Source: Pseudocercospora fijiensis CIRAD86 (lineage: Eukaryota; Ascomycota; Dothideomycetes; Mycosphaerellales; Mycosphaerellaceae). From it: 64,000 bases of DNA. Both the position numbers and the translations under genes were made by a program. Below the pieces are notes generated by a model. It did not search any database and was not told the origin of the DNA. It saw only the letters and a program-made list of their open reading frames with translations. Shown here one piece after another: positions 12,251 to 24,619 of the stretch. Location: contig NW_006921535.1 of the NCBI RefSeq assembly GCF_000340215.1, forward strand, positions 1 through 64,000, given 5' to 3'. The first letter of the stretch is position 1, and the number at the start of each line of letters is the position of its first letter.

Positions 12251-12913
12251 CCGAAGCGACGCCGTTACCTTACTAAGATCCTATACTAGACGGACCGCTT
12301 ACGTCGCCTATATAATTTTATATAGCATATCGAAGTCGTATATCTCTATCTACGATATAGGCGAGGTTACGCGCGAAGTAGAGCTATAGAAGGTAGCCGA
12401 ACGACGACGAAGCGGTATATAATAGTAACGTAATACATACGTAGACTTTACGTATATAGTAGGTACGAGGCGTAGAAGGAAGTAAAGTAAAGTCTAACTA
12501 GAGTAGGCGCGGCAAGACAAAATATAACTAAGGTAATACTAACGACTTTACTAGCCGGAAAAGTAGTTAACCGTCGCCGCGAGAGTGTATCTAGTTAAGA
12601 CGGGTTAGTAACCGATAGAGTGCTTATTAGAGACGCCGCCGTATAAACTCTTTTAACTATTTTTTCCCCGGCTAGCAAAATAGTTAGCGACTAATAAGAG
12701 GGGGTATCGTAGTAGAAATAGACCGATAGTATACTAAACCTAGGGGAGATAATAGCGGAATATAAGACCTAGCTTAGACGTATATCTATAGACGTATCTT
12801 CTATTATACCCGCCCGTATAATCCTATAGATAGCGTATCTTATAGGTAAGATATAATAACTAGGTAACGGGAAATATATAATATCGGTAGAGGTAGGAAG
12901 ATAGGTAGATAAA
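12251..12913. other. Intergenic interval of block A with two palindromes
   Basis: No gene is seen. Block A palindromes lie at about 12,543-12,574 and 12,653-12,688 (TTTTCCCCGGCTAGCAAAAT). The interval separates the divergent SNF2-family relic A from the plus-strand relic at 12,914. Confidence 0.5.
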
Positions 12914-13345
12914 ATGCCCGAGCGGTAGGGAAAGACTCTCTATCGTTACTATAGATACTTAGCGATTGTATTACGCGTACGTAAAGTATAACGAAGGTAT
13001 AGGCGGGTTAGATAATAGCGGTAGGGCCTCGCGGATAATAGCAGTTCGGAATTAGTTATATAGACTCTAGATCTACGCGTAATAGCTACTATAATTCGGT
13101 TATATTAATAGTATATATTACAAGTACCGACTAGGTAGACTATATATAGGTAGGAGGAAAAACTATAGAAAAGGCTAGAGATACGATAGGAAATTGCTCT
13201 ACTTAATCGGCTAGTATTTAGTATATAGACTAGACTATCTATACGCGCGCCTAGTCGGTAACCTATAGGACCTAACGCCTAGGATACGCGTACTTACTAG
13301 TCGTTCTATAGAGGCCTACTTAAGGAGATCTATATTACTATCTAC
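12914..13345 (+). pseudogene. Small basic, Trp/Arg-rich protein relic, unrecognised
   Basis: This is a rare surviving ATG (MPERWGKTLYRYHRYLA after treating TAG as Trp). A plus-strand frame of about 140 codons follows, interrupted only by RIP-type stops. The product would be strongly basic, with segments such as LNRLVFSIQTRLSIRAPSRQ. No domain is recognised. It is transcribed away from SNF2-family relic A. The neighbouring palindromes at 12.5-12.7 kb could belong to its 5' region. A shadow of some minus-strand gene cannot be excluded, because SNF2-family relic B ends just downstream. Confidence 0.4.
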
Positions 13346-13902
13346 TCTCTATATATAGGGCCTATACGAGTATACCTACGCCTTACTCGGCTTCCTCGGC
13401 GTCGCTACTCTTAACTAGTACTATAGACGAGGCGCTAGCCGCTAGCTTAACGCGCTTAGTATAAGCTAATATATCGTCGGCTAGGCGAGGATATAGAGCG
13501 ACTAGTAGAGTAAGAGATCGCTTAGTTAAGTAACGAGCGCGTAGGGTTAGCTCGTCTATAGCGCTAGTATCTCCGATAGAGTCGCTAGAGTTAGGGCGAA
13601 TAGGAGAGCCGGCCTAACTGCCTAGTAAGTATAGCTATATACCTATATAGTTAGGTTCGTAGTTAGATAGCGTTCTAAGGGAGAGAGTAGTAACTCTATA
13701 GTTACTATTATTATTATAATTATCGAAGGGACTAGTAAAACTCCGAAATCTTTAAATAAGGGGCGCGAGAGTAGGAGCGTAGTAGCCGATATTTTATACG
13801 GCCTAAGTAAAATCGGCGTCGCAGTTAGGAGTACGCCGCTAAACGTACTTAAGATATACTATAAAGGGTATTAGCAATTCGACCGGTAACGGAGGTAATA
13901 AC

Positions 13903-13930
13903 TACTATACTAGACGGCGAAATAGATAAT
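13903..13930. repeat. Block A palindrome, probable intron of SNF2-family relic B
   Basis: CTATACTAGACGGCGAAATA lies between the C-terminal lobe and the last exon-like segment of relic B. The splice sites were not resolved. Confidence 0.5.
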
Positions 13931-15094
13931 AACGTATAGTACGACTTACTATACTAATTAGGAATAATAGTAGAGTCGTATTAATCTATAGCGAGGGCCT
14001 CGGTAGCGAAATAGTAAAGGTACTATATAAGTCGAATTAGACGGATATCCTCGGTAATATCGTCGTAATATAGATATTACGCTATAGTATACTTAAGATA
14101 CTCGTAGTCGCATCCTCCCGTATAGTTTAGGTTACGCTTATCGGCCTAAAAGAAGTTATCTAGCGCGGGCTACTAGCAGTCGACGATAGTAGCGACTTCT
14201 CCCGCTATTATACCGCTAAGTAATAGGTAAAAGATAGCTTCGACTAGGACGAGATTCTTATAAATTAGGTTAGAGATATAGCCCTACGTAGTATCTAATA
14301 TCTAGTAGCGAATACTATAGGACTTACGTATATAAGCGTCGGCTATACGCTATCTAATATTAGTATTAGCATATTTACGGAATCGGGTTATAGGGGGCGT
14401 ACCGGTAGTACTATAGGCTCGTATAATCTCGTCTAACTAGATATAGTAGATCTCTTTATCTATAAGCCGGTCGGGCGGTAAGACTACTATAGTAAGCCGC
14501 TCCTAAATATCGAGATAGAAGGTCTACTAGTAGCGCGAGTCGATAGTATCGACGAGGCTTAATTTAAATACTATAATAGCGTAAGTCTATCCTACGCGAG
14601 TATAACGATTAACAATCGAGTTCTTTTTACTAAAGTCGACGATATCTATAATATACTATACGTATATACCGTAATATAGATTAATAGACTCCGTATTAGT
14701 ACGCGAGGATAGGATAATAGCCTAGGTTCGGAGATTATTATTAAAGGCATCCTCGGCGGTAGCGCGCTCGGTATACGTTATACCGGTATAGATAGTAGAG
14801 TATCGGATTTAATATAACTCTAATACGAGGTCGAGGAGTTAGTAATTAAGTAGCTCTTCGACCTAGAATACTACCTTAGACGAAAGCTAGATAATATATA
14901 TATAGACGAGCTATAGTATCGCTAGGTACTTCGGAGATAGGCGGACTAGATAGACGAGTCGATCTATACGATAGCTTAGGGCGGAAAGGGGCGTAGAGCC
15001 CTTTATATAGAACTAGAAGAAGTCCTATATTATTATCTAATATAAGGCGCTAGAGTTATATTAGCGAGAAAGTAGCGGCGGACGGTTAGACTAT

Positions 15095-15166
15095 AAACTA
15101 CTTTACCGGCTAGCGAAATAGTCGTATACGTCTACTAGTTTTCGCTAGCCGGTAAAATAGTCTACG
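15095..15166. repeat. Long inverted pair of block A palindromes in SNF2-family relic B
   Basis: CTACTTTACCGGCTAGCGAA and, about 35 bp on, TTTTCGCTAGCCGGTAAAAT are reverse complements over about 25 bp. They would fold as one hairpin. They lie between coding segments of relic B, in an intron-like position. Confidence 0.75.
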
Positions 15167-16808
15167 GCGTAATAGACTTATAGGGATTAAAGAGTTAGCG
15201 TAGAGGAGGTTAGCCTTCGGTCGGCGATAGTAGCGAGGAGAGGATAGGCGGTACGGAGACTAAGCTAGCGAAATAGTACCTAGTAAGTTAGCGTAGTAGA
15301 GGGGCGCTTAATATTACGGTCTAGCTTATCGATACGCTTAGCGAAGCGATAGTAAGCGGCGCGGTATTCTACCTAGGAAATAGGAGTGTATTATACCTCG
15401 ACATTAACGACTTACTATAAAGGAATATCGTTCCCTAAGGTTATAGTATAGTCGCGGATCTTAAGTTAGTTTCCCTTAAAGCGTCGGAGGACGTAGAGGC
15501 TAAAGGCGAATATCGTTAGATATATCTAGTTATCGTCGTCGAGGGGCCTACGTAGGGCTTTAAGATTAAGTATTTAGAGGACGATATCGCGAAAGTATAT
15601 AGCGCCGGTATAGACGTAGCGAGATAGTAGAGCTATACGATAGATTCGTAAGTCTTCGGGAATAGCGCTCTATCGGAGGCTATAGTCGCGTTAGAAACAG
15701 CTATAGTATATAACGGTATCGGTAACGTCCGAAAATCTAAAGATAAGGTCGGTCCGATCTCGGGCGTCTTATAGTTTAAGAATACGATAGAATAGAAACC
15801 GAGTAAGTATAGCGAAGTCGTTAAAATCGGTAGCTAATAGAGTCGCTATAGCAAATACGGCTACCGTATACGCGTTATTAAAGAGATTCTATATAGCGTC
15901 CGTTTAGAGAGAGAACTACGCTCGGAAGTAGTATACCTCGTTATATATAACGATAGACAGATACGCGGCGCGTAAGTTAGCGAGACGAAACGTATTATCG
16001 GATCGATACTTATCGTATAATTAAGTATTACGGGCAATCTAGAGTTCTCTAATAGTATTATTAGTACGGTCTCTACGCTCTATTCGATAATCGACTGCCT
16101 CGAGATTCTATAGTTACAATTCGTCCTTCTACTAATATAGCTATAGCCGATCCTAAAACTAAGCTAGGCGGTTATATCGCTTACGGTACGCTAGGCCGGA
16201 TATAAGTGTCTTCTAAATAAAGGCCTCGCGAGTAGAGATAATAAGCGTATAAGTAGTCTATAGATCGCGGTCCGAAAGGGATACGATATATTCGATAAGT
16301 CCTAGGCCGTCGGATACATTTAAGTAACGCCGGATAATATAGATAGGATAGCGAGACTCGCTATTAAGCGCGACGAGAGTAGCAATATAGATATAGCGAG
16401 TATAGTTAGGATTAGGACTAAAGTACCGGTTATAGGCATCGCGCTAGGTATTAATCGTCGCGGCGGTCCCGATTTAGTAAATAGGAGCGTAGCGGTAAGG
16501 CGTCGTATAAGTCTTATCTAGCTCGGTACGCAATTTAGCGATAGTCGACTTCTACGCGTTAATATCCTCTTTAAGAGGGCCTAGGCAAATACCGTCGGCT
16601 TTGTACTCTAAGCAATCGAGTATCTTACGCTAGAGCGTCTAGCGGCTACTAACGCCGAATCGCTAGTCGAGGAAAGTATCGACTACTATTATAAGTAGGT
16701 CGCGCGGGTCGTCGTCGGGAATAGTCGGTATATTATAGAACGGGATATAATAGCCGAAGATAGAGTCTAGTACGATACCTCGCTCTATATAGGCGTAGTC
16801 GAGTATAG

Positions 16809-16933
16809 CTACGACGATAGTTAGTAGGAGATAAGTATATATATAGACTATTTTACCGGCCGGCAAATAGATATCTAGACGTATATTTACTAGCTAGTAA
16901 AATAATCTATACGTTAGGATTAACATTTCTTAC
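16809..16933 (-). other. Intron of SNF2-family relic B with paired palindromes
   Basis: Donor GGTAAGAAATG and acceptor CTCCTACTAACTATCGTCGTAG-like site bound 125 bp at the same place as the 9,622-9,758 intron of relic A, just after the Walker A exon. Palindromes at 16,848-16,870 and 16,883-16,905 are inside. Confidence 0.8.
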
Positions 16934-17922
16934 CTTAATATACGATACGCTATTCTTCGATATACTCGGACTAAGCTATAGCAGCGTAGAGGATAGAGAT
17001 AGTCTTACTAGTACCGGTATCGTCGGCGAGAATAGCGCCCTATATAGGTAATTTCTATATTTCGACGATCTATATAATAGCCTATAGTTACTATATCGTA
17101 AGACGGAGTCCGCGAAACGTAATACGGTATAGGTATTTACTAACTTTATCGATCTCGCCGTCTAGGAGTATAGTAACGTCGATATTTATTGCCGTATAGG
17201 CTTCGTTAAATAATAGAGGCGTAGCCGTATACCTAGAGCGATAGTACTATAGGGTATCGAGTATACTAGCGTATAATATATACTAGGCGTCGGTAATAGG
17301 GAACGGGGCATTAGGCTAGGGCGCAAGCTATAGCTAGTTAGTATTAGCCTAGATAGTACTCTTACGCTTACTCGGGAGATATTTTATATTAGCGGGATTA
17401 ATAGTATCCGAAGTCGAAAAAGTTATATCGATACCGTTACTAATATCTCGTAGGAAGGCTCGCTATAGTACCGGATCCTAATCGTTAATCTTATATACGT
17501 CGTACGTCTTATACTACTTATAAAGGACATTTGTTAGGTCGTCTATTATACGTATTATTCGCTAGTAGTTATAAGTGTTATCTACTCGGGTCGACCTAGC
17601 CTCGCCGAGAAAGGCCTTTTCGTCGTACGCGAATTTATATACGTCGCTAGGTATAAGAGGACTAATAACCGGAGAGGGTAGACGCCTAGACAAACGTAGA
17701 GAGCCTAAAGCTAGCACTTCGGGGTCGTCCGCTATATTTAACTTAGAAACGTCCTTAGGTATCGCCTAGGTAGTACTAATTCGATTATAGACTACTTTAC
17801 TAGCTAGAAAATAACGACGGACGGTAGAAGTAGTAGTAGTAGTAGTTAAAGTAGTAGTAGTAGTAGTAGATAGAAAAGTAGGGAAGATACGGAGGAAGAG
17901 AAATATAAATAGATAGCGCATA

Positions 17923-18155
17923 GGCGCTCGGACTAATATACGGGCCGTAGGCGCGCACGCGTTAAATAGTAACGTAGTCGACCTAACTAAAGGCTATATA
18001 AAAGAGTTATCCCGAGCGACGTAGCTAATTTATATAGATAGGCCGGGATTGTATTTCGTTCGCCGCCTTAGTTAAAGCCGAGAAGTAAAGTCTACCGAAA
18101 ACGGGGCAGTATACGATTAAACTTAATATAAGTAGGGTAGGAGGTAAGGTAAAGT
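17923..18155 (-). promoter_or_regulatory. Shared promoter cassette, copy 2 (upstream of SNF2-family relic B)
   Basis: Same block as copy 1: GGCGCTCGGAC, ATAAAAGAG, minus-strand TATATAAATTAGC at 18,024-18,037, CTTCGTT-like and AAGTAAAGTC. The leader side (17,787-17,905) again carries a palindrome followed by a GTAGTAGTA-rich stretch. Confidence 0.7.
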
Positions 18156-18600
18156 AAAGTAGTATAAGATATACTAGGCTAATAGATATAGAATATAGGC
18201 GCGTCTATTTTACTATACGGGATTACGGTTAGTATTAGTAAAAAATAGCGGGTAATAGAGGGCGAGGCGTTACGAGAACGCGATAATTTCCTAGTAGGCA
18301 ATACTATTAGTAGCTAAGTACCGTAGGCTAGCGTATTACGTAGCGTAAGACGAGTATTAAGGCGGATTAGTCGAACGAAGGTAGGGAATAGGGCACGTAG
18401 GAATTCGTAGATAGTATAGTTAAATATAGTTATTCGCGTAATATACGATATAATATACTATAGGACTAATAATATCTAAGCGTATCGTCTGTCTACTAAG
18501 AGGAATAGAGGTACGCCGATAAGGAACTTATATATCGATCTTACGGAAACTATATTAAAGCCCGGGACGCGCGAGTAGAGCCCTCTAAGATATTAATTAG
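18156..18600. other. Interval between promoter cassette 2 and the next minus-strand relic
   Basis: I found no coding frame that I could support. The sequence is RIP-mutated, with no palindrome pair and no tandem repeat. Confidence 0.4.
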
Positions 18601-19720
18601 TACTTTATTTAGGCCTAGATAGACTATATCTCGGCAGATTGCGGTTTAAAGGTACGACCGCGAATACGCTTAATCTCGTCGTTACTAAAGATACGCTCTA
18701 GTATAAAAGCTATAGATAGACGAGTAGAGAGTAGATAGGGCAAGTCTAGCTCGAGATAATAGTAGGCGGGATCGATACGATATAGATAGTATACTAGACG
18801 CTAAGTCCTAGGCGCCGACGGCTAGTTCTATAAGCGTTTCTAGGCGATAGCGGAGATATCGGTTATAGTAGTAACGTCAAATATAGCTAGGCGAGCGCGG
18901 CTATAAGAGTAATAGATAATCGCCTTTACGTCCGAATCGTCTTTAAAGGATCTATAGGCGACGGTACTCTAATATATAAATATATAGTCTAGGGTAACGT
19001 ACGGGATCCGATATATACCTAGTAGTAGATAGAGCGCGTCGTAGGCGAATAGGTCTATATCGATAGTAAACCTAACTTTAGAAGACTATAGGATAATATA
19101 TATATAGATAAGCGATAAGACTACCGTAAACCGATAGGACGGGGCGACTAGTTATATAAGCTAGTAGACGCAATACTCTAGTATAGGAATAGATATAGTA
19201 ACTTTAGGGTACCGCTAGATAGAGTCCTATATATTCGCTAATAATCGAGTACTATACGCTAGTTAGTTAGGTAGTATATAGTTTCGTCGACTATAGACTA
19301 CTTTACTAGCTAGTAAAGGTAATAGATATCGCTAACTATTTACTAGCCGGTAAAGTAGTCTATAGCGTAGCTAACTTATAGTAGGGCACTATCGAAGGGA
19401 GAATATACGTAGGGGCGGGATAAGAAATAAATACTACGGGATATATTATATACGGTCCTAACGAGCTTATAGCGTATAGTAGTATAATAGGGGCGAGCGC
19501 TTACCTAGGATACGAATTAGACTAGGTCGATAAAGTAATTACATATAATATTAAAGTGTTTATAGTAGCGATTATAGAAGATAGCTACGGCTTATTAATC
19601 TACGCGGGATCGGCCTAGCGTACTATCTATAGTATTATCGTCGGCGACCTTTACTATAGTAGTAATCGGAAGCAACGATATATATAGTTTATAGTATATA
19701 TACGGATATAGTAGTAGTAT
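18600..19720 (-). pseudogene. Unrecognised coding relic downstream of promoter cassette 3
   Basis: A minus-strand frame at 18,600-18,960 is open except for RIP stops. It reads, for example, KAIIYYSYSRARLAIFDVTT and ELDLPYLLSTRLSIAFILER, ending KRIRGRTFKPQSAEI. I do not recognise the family. A palindrome pair at 19,291-19,367 probably marks an intron. Promoter cassette 3 and a palindrome at 19,722-19,760 lie at the 5' side. Its place in the array suggests a gene co-regulated with the two SNF2-family genes. Confidence 0.5.
19291..19367. repeat. Paired block A palindromes
   Basis: CTATAGACTACTTTACTAGC and CTAACTATTTACTAGCCGGT face each other with CTATAG at both outer ends. They form an inverted pair in the middle of the 18.6-19.7 kb relic, which is an intron-like position. 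Confidence 0.65.
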
Positions 19721-19843
19721 AACTATAGACTAATTTGCTAGGCGGAAAAGTTACTAGGCGAGTAGAGTAGGCGGTAGTAGAAGTAGGTAGTAAGATAGAA
19801 AAGAAGTCGAGGAGTAGAAGGAGATATAAATTAGCGCGATATA

Positions 19844-20045
19844 GGCGCTCGGGCTAAGACTAGTAGACTAGCGGTTTACTTTACTAAGGCGTATATAAAA
19901 AGGTCGTCCTAAGCGATATAGCGAATTTATATAGCGAGGTTAGGATTGCGCTTCGTTCGCCGCTTTAGTCGAGGCTAAGAGGTAAAGTCTACCGAAACAC
20001 GCTAGTATAGTATTAAACTTAATCTAAGTAAAGAGTGTAAAGTCG
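19844..20045 (-). promoter_or_regulatory. Shared promoter cassette, copy 3
   Basis: GGCGCTCGGG, GCGGTTTACTTTACTAA, GTATAAAAAGG and minus-strand TATATAAATTCGC (19,921-19,934) match the other copies. CGCTTCGTTCGCCGC and GTAAAGTCTACCGAAA follow. It lies upstream of the minus-strand relic at 18.6-19.7 kb. Confidence 0.7.
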
Positions 20046-20399
20046 GGTAACGACTAGCATACCGAGCTAATAGATACCTAAGGCATAGTCGACCGTTCTA
20101 CCGGCGGAGGCAATAGTAGATACGTATAGCTAGATAGAATATAAGGCAACTATAGCGGCTATAGGGACGATAGACTTTACTAGCTAGTAAAATAGTCGAC
20201 GATTGCGAGAGATATCGGTACGTATAGTATAGGAAAGGATAAGATAGTAGATATATAAATTAAATTATTATATAAGGATAAGAGTAACGAGAGTATAGTA
20301 TAATAGGTAACCTAGGGGCGTATATAGGCTTCTCTACGCCTAGTTCTATATAGAGTAACTAAATAAATGCTAATTATCGTAATAGAGCTATATAGAGAC
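20046..20399. other. Interval with one block A palindrome
   Basis: No supported gene. A palindrome (GACTTTACTAGCTAGTAAAA) lies at 20,169-20,200. The minus-strand relic to the right may end inside this interval. Confidence 0.4.
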
Positions 20400-20800
20400 G
20401 ATTCCGACCTTAACTTCTATAGCTCTATCGCTAGTATACGAGGCTAATGTCTCTAAATATACCGAGTATAGTCCTTTTAAAATCTAGTATAGCCGATACT
20501 AACTAGGAAGATCGCGAGCTTATATAGTCGGAGTTAGTAGAGCTTTTCGGAATAGCCGTCGAGATCGAGCTAAGAGAAGCTTAATATTCGACTACGGTAG
20601 TATTCGATCTCTTTATTAATTAAGTAGGCGTAGAAAAACAGCTAGTAGTTTTTATTAATATAGAGACGACGGAGTTCGGCCTTAAAGGGCGCGACGGCGG
20701 CACTATCGGTATAGTCTACTATAGCGATAATCGGACGTAGTAGGGAGCTTAGTAGGTAGTCGTAGCGTAGTATAGTATAGTAGCGTAGGATGTACGTATA
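20400..20800 (-). pseudogene. Short unrecognised coding relic downstream of promoter cassette 4
   Basis: A minus-strand frame of roughly 110-130 codons with RIP-type stops only reads FKAELRRLYINKNY and LINKEIEYYRSRILSFS, then YKLAIFLVSAILDFKRTI. No family is recognised. It sits between promoter cassette 4 (20,924-21,125) and the palindrome at 20,169. This matches the promoter, palindrome, gene order seen at the other three array members. Confidence 0.45.
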
Positions 20801-20923
20801 GGGCTATAGACTAGTTTGCCGGCTAGAGGAATAGATAGACGAGTATAGGTCGCTAGTAGTAGAAGTAGATTATAAAGTAGAGAGAGTTAGCGGCCGAGAA
20901 GAGACCTATATTAGTACGTTAAT

Positions 20924-21125
20924 AGCGCTCGGGGCAAGACCGGTAGACTAGCGGTTTACTCTACTAATATACGTATAAAAGAGTCCTTCTAGGCGACGAA
21001 GCTAATTTATATAATAAGGTTAGGACTACGCTTCGTTCGCCGCCTTAGTTAATACTATAAAGTAAAGTCCGCCGAAATACGCTAATATACGGTTAAACTT
21101 AGCCTAAGTAAAGAGTAGACGTAAA
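20924..21125 (-). promoter_or_regulatory. Shared promoter cassette, copy 4
   Basis: AGCGCTCGGGG, GCGGTTTACTCTACTAA, GTATAAAAGAG and a minus-strand TATA-like TATAAATTAGC (21,001-21,014) are present. CGCTTCGTTCGCCGCC and GTAAAGTCCGCCGAAA are nearly identical to copy 3. A palindrome at 20,805-20,835 lies on the gene side, as for the other copies. Confidence 0.7.
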
Positions 21126-21560
21126 GGCGATATCGAGCTACGTAGGCGCGGTAGCGGATACCTAAGGCAATACTAGCCGTTTTACTAGGTAGAATAATAG
21201 TTAGTATTATTAATTACGAGATTATAGGGCGCGTTAGTAGGTATAGGACGGTCGGCGCAATAGTACGTAATAGTACCGGCCGTATTGTTAGTTAATGTAT
21301 ACGATAAGCTATAGGAGATATACTACGTAGAAACGGGCGAAATAGAATAAAGGTAAAAGAGAGGGTCGAGTCTTCGACTAAGTATTATACGCGCGAGATA
21401 GATATATATATAGGATATAGTAATCTCCTATAATAGGTAGTTTAGGTAAGGATGTATCTATTAGGGCGGATAGTAGCGTAGATATATAGATACGGTATAA
21501 GTTACGCGCTATAGAAGGGAAAGGGGATATAACTAGTCTTTAAGTTTAATAGCGAGGCCG
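21126..21560. other. Interval between divergent block A relics
   Basis: RIP-mutated sequence between promoter cassette 4 (serving the minus strand) and the plus-strand relic that becomes readable after about 21.6 kb. It may contain the 5' part of that relic. Confidence 0.35.
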
Positions 21561-23430
21561 ATTCCGTTTATAGGGGAGGGATAGAGTTTCCCCTTAGCCG
21601 AGTAAGTATTAGATACGGTAGTATAGATCGTCTATACCGTATAGTAGTTATATACGATAATCGGGCAGTTGCGCTAGAAGCGACAATAAGTCTATCGTAG
21701 TTCCTATTATAGAGTATAACTAACGACTACTTTACGCTACTCGATATCGAATACGCCGTTCGCGAATAGGATCGTTAGCGCTTAGGCGGAGGCGTAAGAG
21801 GGCGAGAGAAGTTATTAAAGGAGATATATCGCGAGAGGAGCGCCGCTATCTAGCGATATCTAATAATTGCAAGATTGCCCGGCGCTCTAGTACGAGTTCG
21901 CGGTAAGGATAGTAGGATAGATAATACTAGGGCGCGATACGAGCGTCTAATAAGGGCATATAGGCTACTAGATCGGATCTACGGGTATTAATTCCCGTTA
22001 TTCTAGGCGGCCGAATAGTTTATATATAAATAGGCGAAGCGGAGGGGATTTAGTATTATAAAAAGCAAGTGCGATATTAATATATTAGGTTAATAAACTC
22101 GTATAATATACCGGTATAGCGACGGTAGAGATAGAGAAGATACGTATCTATAGCGAGGGATTATAGAAATAATAGAGGCCGAGGGGAGGTACAAATAGAT
22201 CCTAGGCAAGTAGATAATAGACTAATCTAATATGCGTTATAACTATAGCGAGAGCGACCGAGTAGACCTAGAGTAGTATAGTACGTAGGAGGCGTACTAG
22301 CGAATTAGGATGCAGTTTATAATAATGTATACCTAGGGTCGTTCGATAGAAGTATATAAAGCAGTAGCTAGGTTAGTATATCGGTGCGCGGGATTAAATA
22401 AAAAACAAGCGGATAAGGTTATCGAGGATATCTCGTAGCTACCGGAGATAAAGAAAATTAAACGGCCGGACTATTCGACCGCAGGTATAGAACTAAATAT
22501 ACTAAGATACGCGGGCTTTTATATATAACCGGAGACGGTAAAGGATAGGTTTAAGTACCTAGTCGTCGCCTATCCCGAGCTTTTAGAGCTATATACTAAG
22601 GGCGATAGGACGTTAATCGTAGATAATATATTCGTAAAACCGGATAGTAGTAGGCACCGTATATATCTAGTAGGCTTTATTATCGATAGGATAGCGGTTA
22701 CGATAGCGGTAATACGAATAGACTACCCGACCGTAAATAGGTATTATCTAGCCGCGTAGTATATAAAGTTAATACTACTAGATACGTATCTAGACGATCC
22801 GCTATTAATACTCTATACGACGACGACAATATTAATTAAAAGCGTATAGTAGGAGTACTTTCCCGACGCGATCCTATACTAGGCGAAATAGTACCTAGAC
22901 TACTTATTAATAGTAAATAGTATCCGATTACTACGCCGAGTAGTAGGGCTACCTATATAATAGGATTTAGTAGATCTTACTATTAAGGTAATTCCGGTTC
23001 TAGAGGCGGCATACTGTAAGCTACTAGACGCATATAGTATAGCTAACCTCGATAAAGTATTAGGGGAGGTAAAGGAGGTCCTAGAACTTAAGTTTAGGGA
23101 TAAAGATTTAATCGACTACATTCGCGACGAGTATATACCTTTATTATTAGACGGGATATCTAACGCTAATCGAATAGTAAGTATAGTATAGGAGGAAGGC
23201 TAGAGAATACGAGACAGTATACGCATCGGAGTAGCCGTATAGCTCGAGGCTACGCGGGGCAGTATCTCGGAAATGCTAGAGACGATAGATCTATTCTAGG
23301 CGGGGCAACTATAATATATCGATAGGCTAGAGCATATATAAGCCTATACTAAGCAAGGCATACGTAATACATTCGATATATGTATACTACCGTCTCTAAG
23401 TAGATATAGTAGTTAAGCAATATAGACCGC
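21560..23430 (+). pseudogene. Long unrecognised coding relic
   Basis: One plus-strand frame can be followed for about 480 codons from around 21,970 to 23,420 without a frameshift. It contains KRRGFSIIKSKCDINILG, RIRMQF followed by a Met-rich stretch, YKAVARLVYRCAGLNKKQAD, and later VKDRFKYLVVAYPELLELYT, DNIFVKPDSSRHRIYLVGFI and LRLVDLTIKVIPVLE-like text. Only TAG/TAA codons interrupt it. It looks like a large intracellular protein, but I recognise no family. It is divergent from the minus-strand genes to its left. It is followed by a palindrome pair at 23,487-23,555. Confidence 0.55.
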
Positions 23431-23486
23431 CTCGTATTTCCCTAACCCGTTAAACTATAGGATAATAAATGCGACTATATAAGAGT

Positions 23487-23555
23487 GCTAACCGTTTTAC
23501 CGGCTAGGAAAATAGACGATAGCCCGGCAGTTTGCTAGGCGGCAAAACAGTTAGC
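23487..23555. repeat. Paired block A palindromes 3' of the 21.6-23.4 kb relic
   Basis: AACCGTTTTACCGGCTAGGA and CAGTTTGCTAGGCGGCAAAA, the second followed by CAGTTAGC, form an inverted pair about 60 bp after the end of the open frame. The pair is either in a last intron or just downstream of the gene. Confidence 0.6.
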
Positions 23556-24600
23556 ATTATACTATTAATAATTTACTATATAATATATAGTAGTAGAAGG
23601 AGGTAACCTATAAAACCTGCCTTAGAAAACGCCGTTAGTATACGGAGCGTAATACGTAAGTAAGCTAGACCCGAGGGTTAGCAACGATTAGGGTAAATCT
23701 TAGCGGCAGTAAGGTTACTAATTTGCTCGGACTATCTCGGTTATAGTAGGTTTATATTCGGGTAGATAAATAATAAAAGATATCGTTAGATTAGGGCGTT
23801 GTTATCTAATCGATCGGGGGAGAAATTAGTTTTCGAGAATTGTAGTTGTTCGAAAATATACTATAATTTCGGACGTATATCCCGGATAGACGAACTAACC
23901 GCTATCTATTCTACGATATTACGAGTTAATAGTTTTAAGAACCGAATACTAACCGAGTTAATCGTAGTATTTTATTGCGTATATAATAACTATATATAAA
24001 CTAGTATATAGCCTAATAAGTCCGTATACGGGTCCGTTAGTATTATAACGTAAGGATATATCGGATTGCCTCGACAATAGCCGGATTAGATAATAGTAGA
24101 CTACTAAGTAAGCAAGAATATACTAGACTAAGATAGCTAAGGCTGCGATAACGGTATAGATAGCATACCGGACGTCCTAATAGACGATATACGATAAAAG
24201 CTAGTCGGCGAGGTATAATAGTCGAGCTATATCTAGGGATAGATAGCGCAATTAGGGTTCGAGCCTTAGTAGCGTTGCTATACTACGACCTATAGCTAGT
24301 AGACGTATCTGCTATAACCGCAATTATAATACGAGAGTACTAACTATTTTGCTAGCTAGTAAAAGTAATATAGACAATATAGTTTGCCGCCTAGTAAACT
24401 AGTTCGTATCTAATCGTCGTTTAGTAGATTAGCCCTAGGTTATATAACGCCTAAGTCTTATACGATAGAAGTACTAGATATAGAAATTCGGGTAGCACTA
24501 TAACTATATATATTTACCTCCTATACGTAGCTAGCGATGTTTAGCGGCACTGCGGCGCAGTATCGACTATACTATATATATAAGCAGGTTAACGTATAAG
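23556..24600. other. Block A interval with one palindrome pair
   Basis: No gene is supported. CTAACTATTTTGCTAGCTAG and ATAGTTTGCCGCCTAGTAAA lie at 24,343-24,405. A short open stretch at 23,799-23,999 has no coding features and is taken as chance. Confidence 0.4.
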
Positions 24601-24619
24601 ATCTCTATAAATAGCTTAT

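Larger units (their letters stand above)
13390..17780 (-). pseudogene. SNF2-family helicase relic B
   Basis: A second minus-strand SNF2-family gene, paralogous to relic A. Its Walker A region reads AILADDTGTSKTISILYAA (17,002-17,026). After intron 16,809-16,933 comes ILDYAYIERGIVLDSIFGYY, then INTQRDAYNRYFSPNPNYTR, which aligns with the insert region of relic A (NTQRNNCARYFRPRKGY). The C-terminal lobe reads LILSSRTNTESINL and VNRYTRVGQTYAIIVFKL near 14,590-14,620, matching motifs V and VI. The N-terminal exon reaches about 17,780, where a palindrome and then promoter cassette 2 follow. All stops are TAG/TAA of RIP type. It shares gene order, introns and promoter with relic A, so the two arose by duplication before RIP. 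Confidence 0.8.

Noticed and set aside
16663..16866. 67-codon minus-strand open frame as a small gene
   Set aside because: It is an exon of SNF2-family relic B (ILDYAYIERGIVLDSIFGYY) read through its intron; the apparent start is inside the intron.
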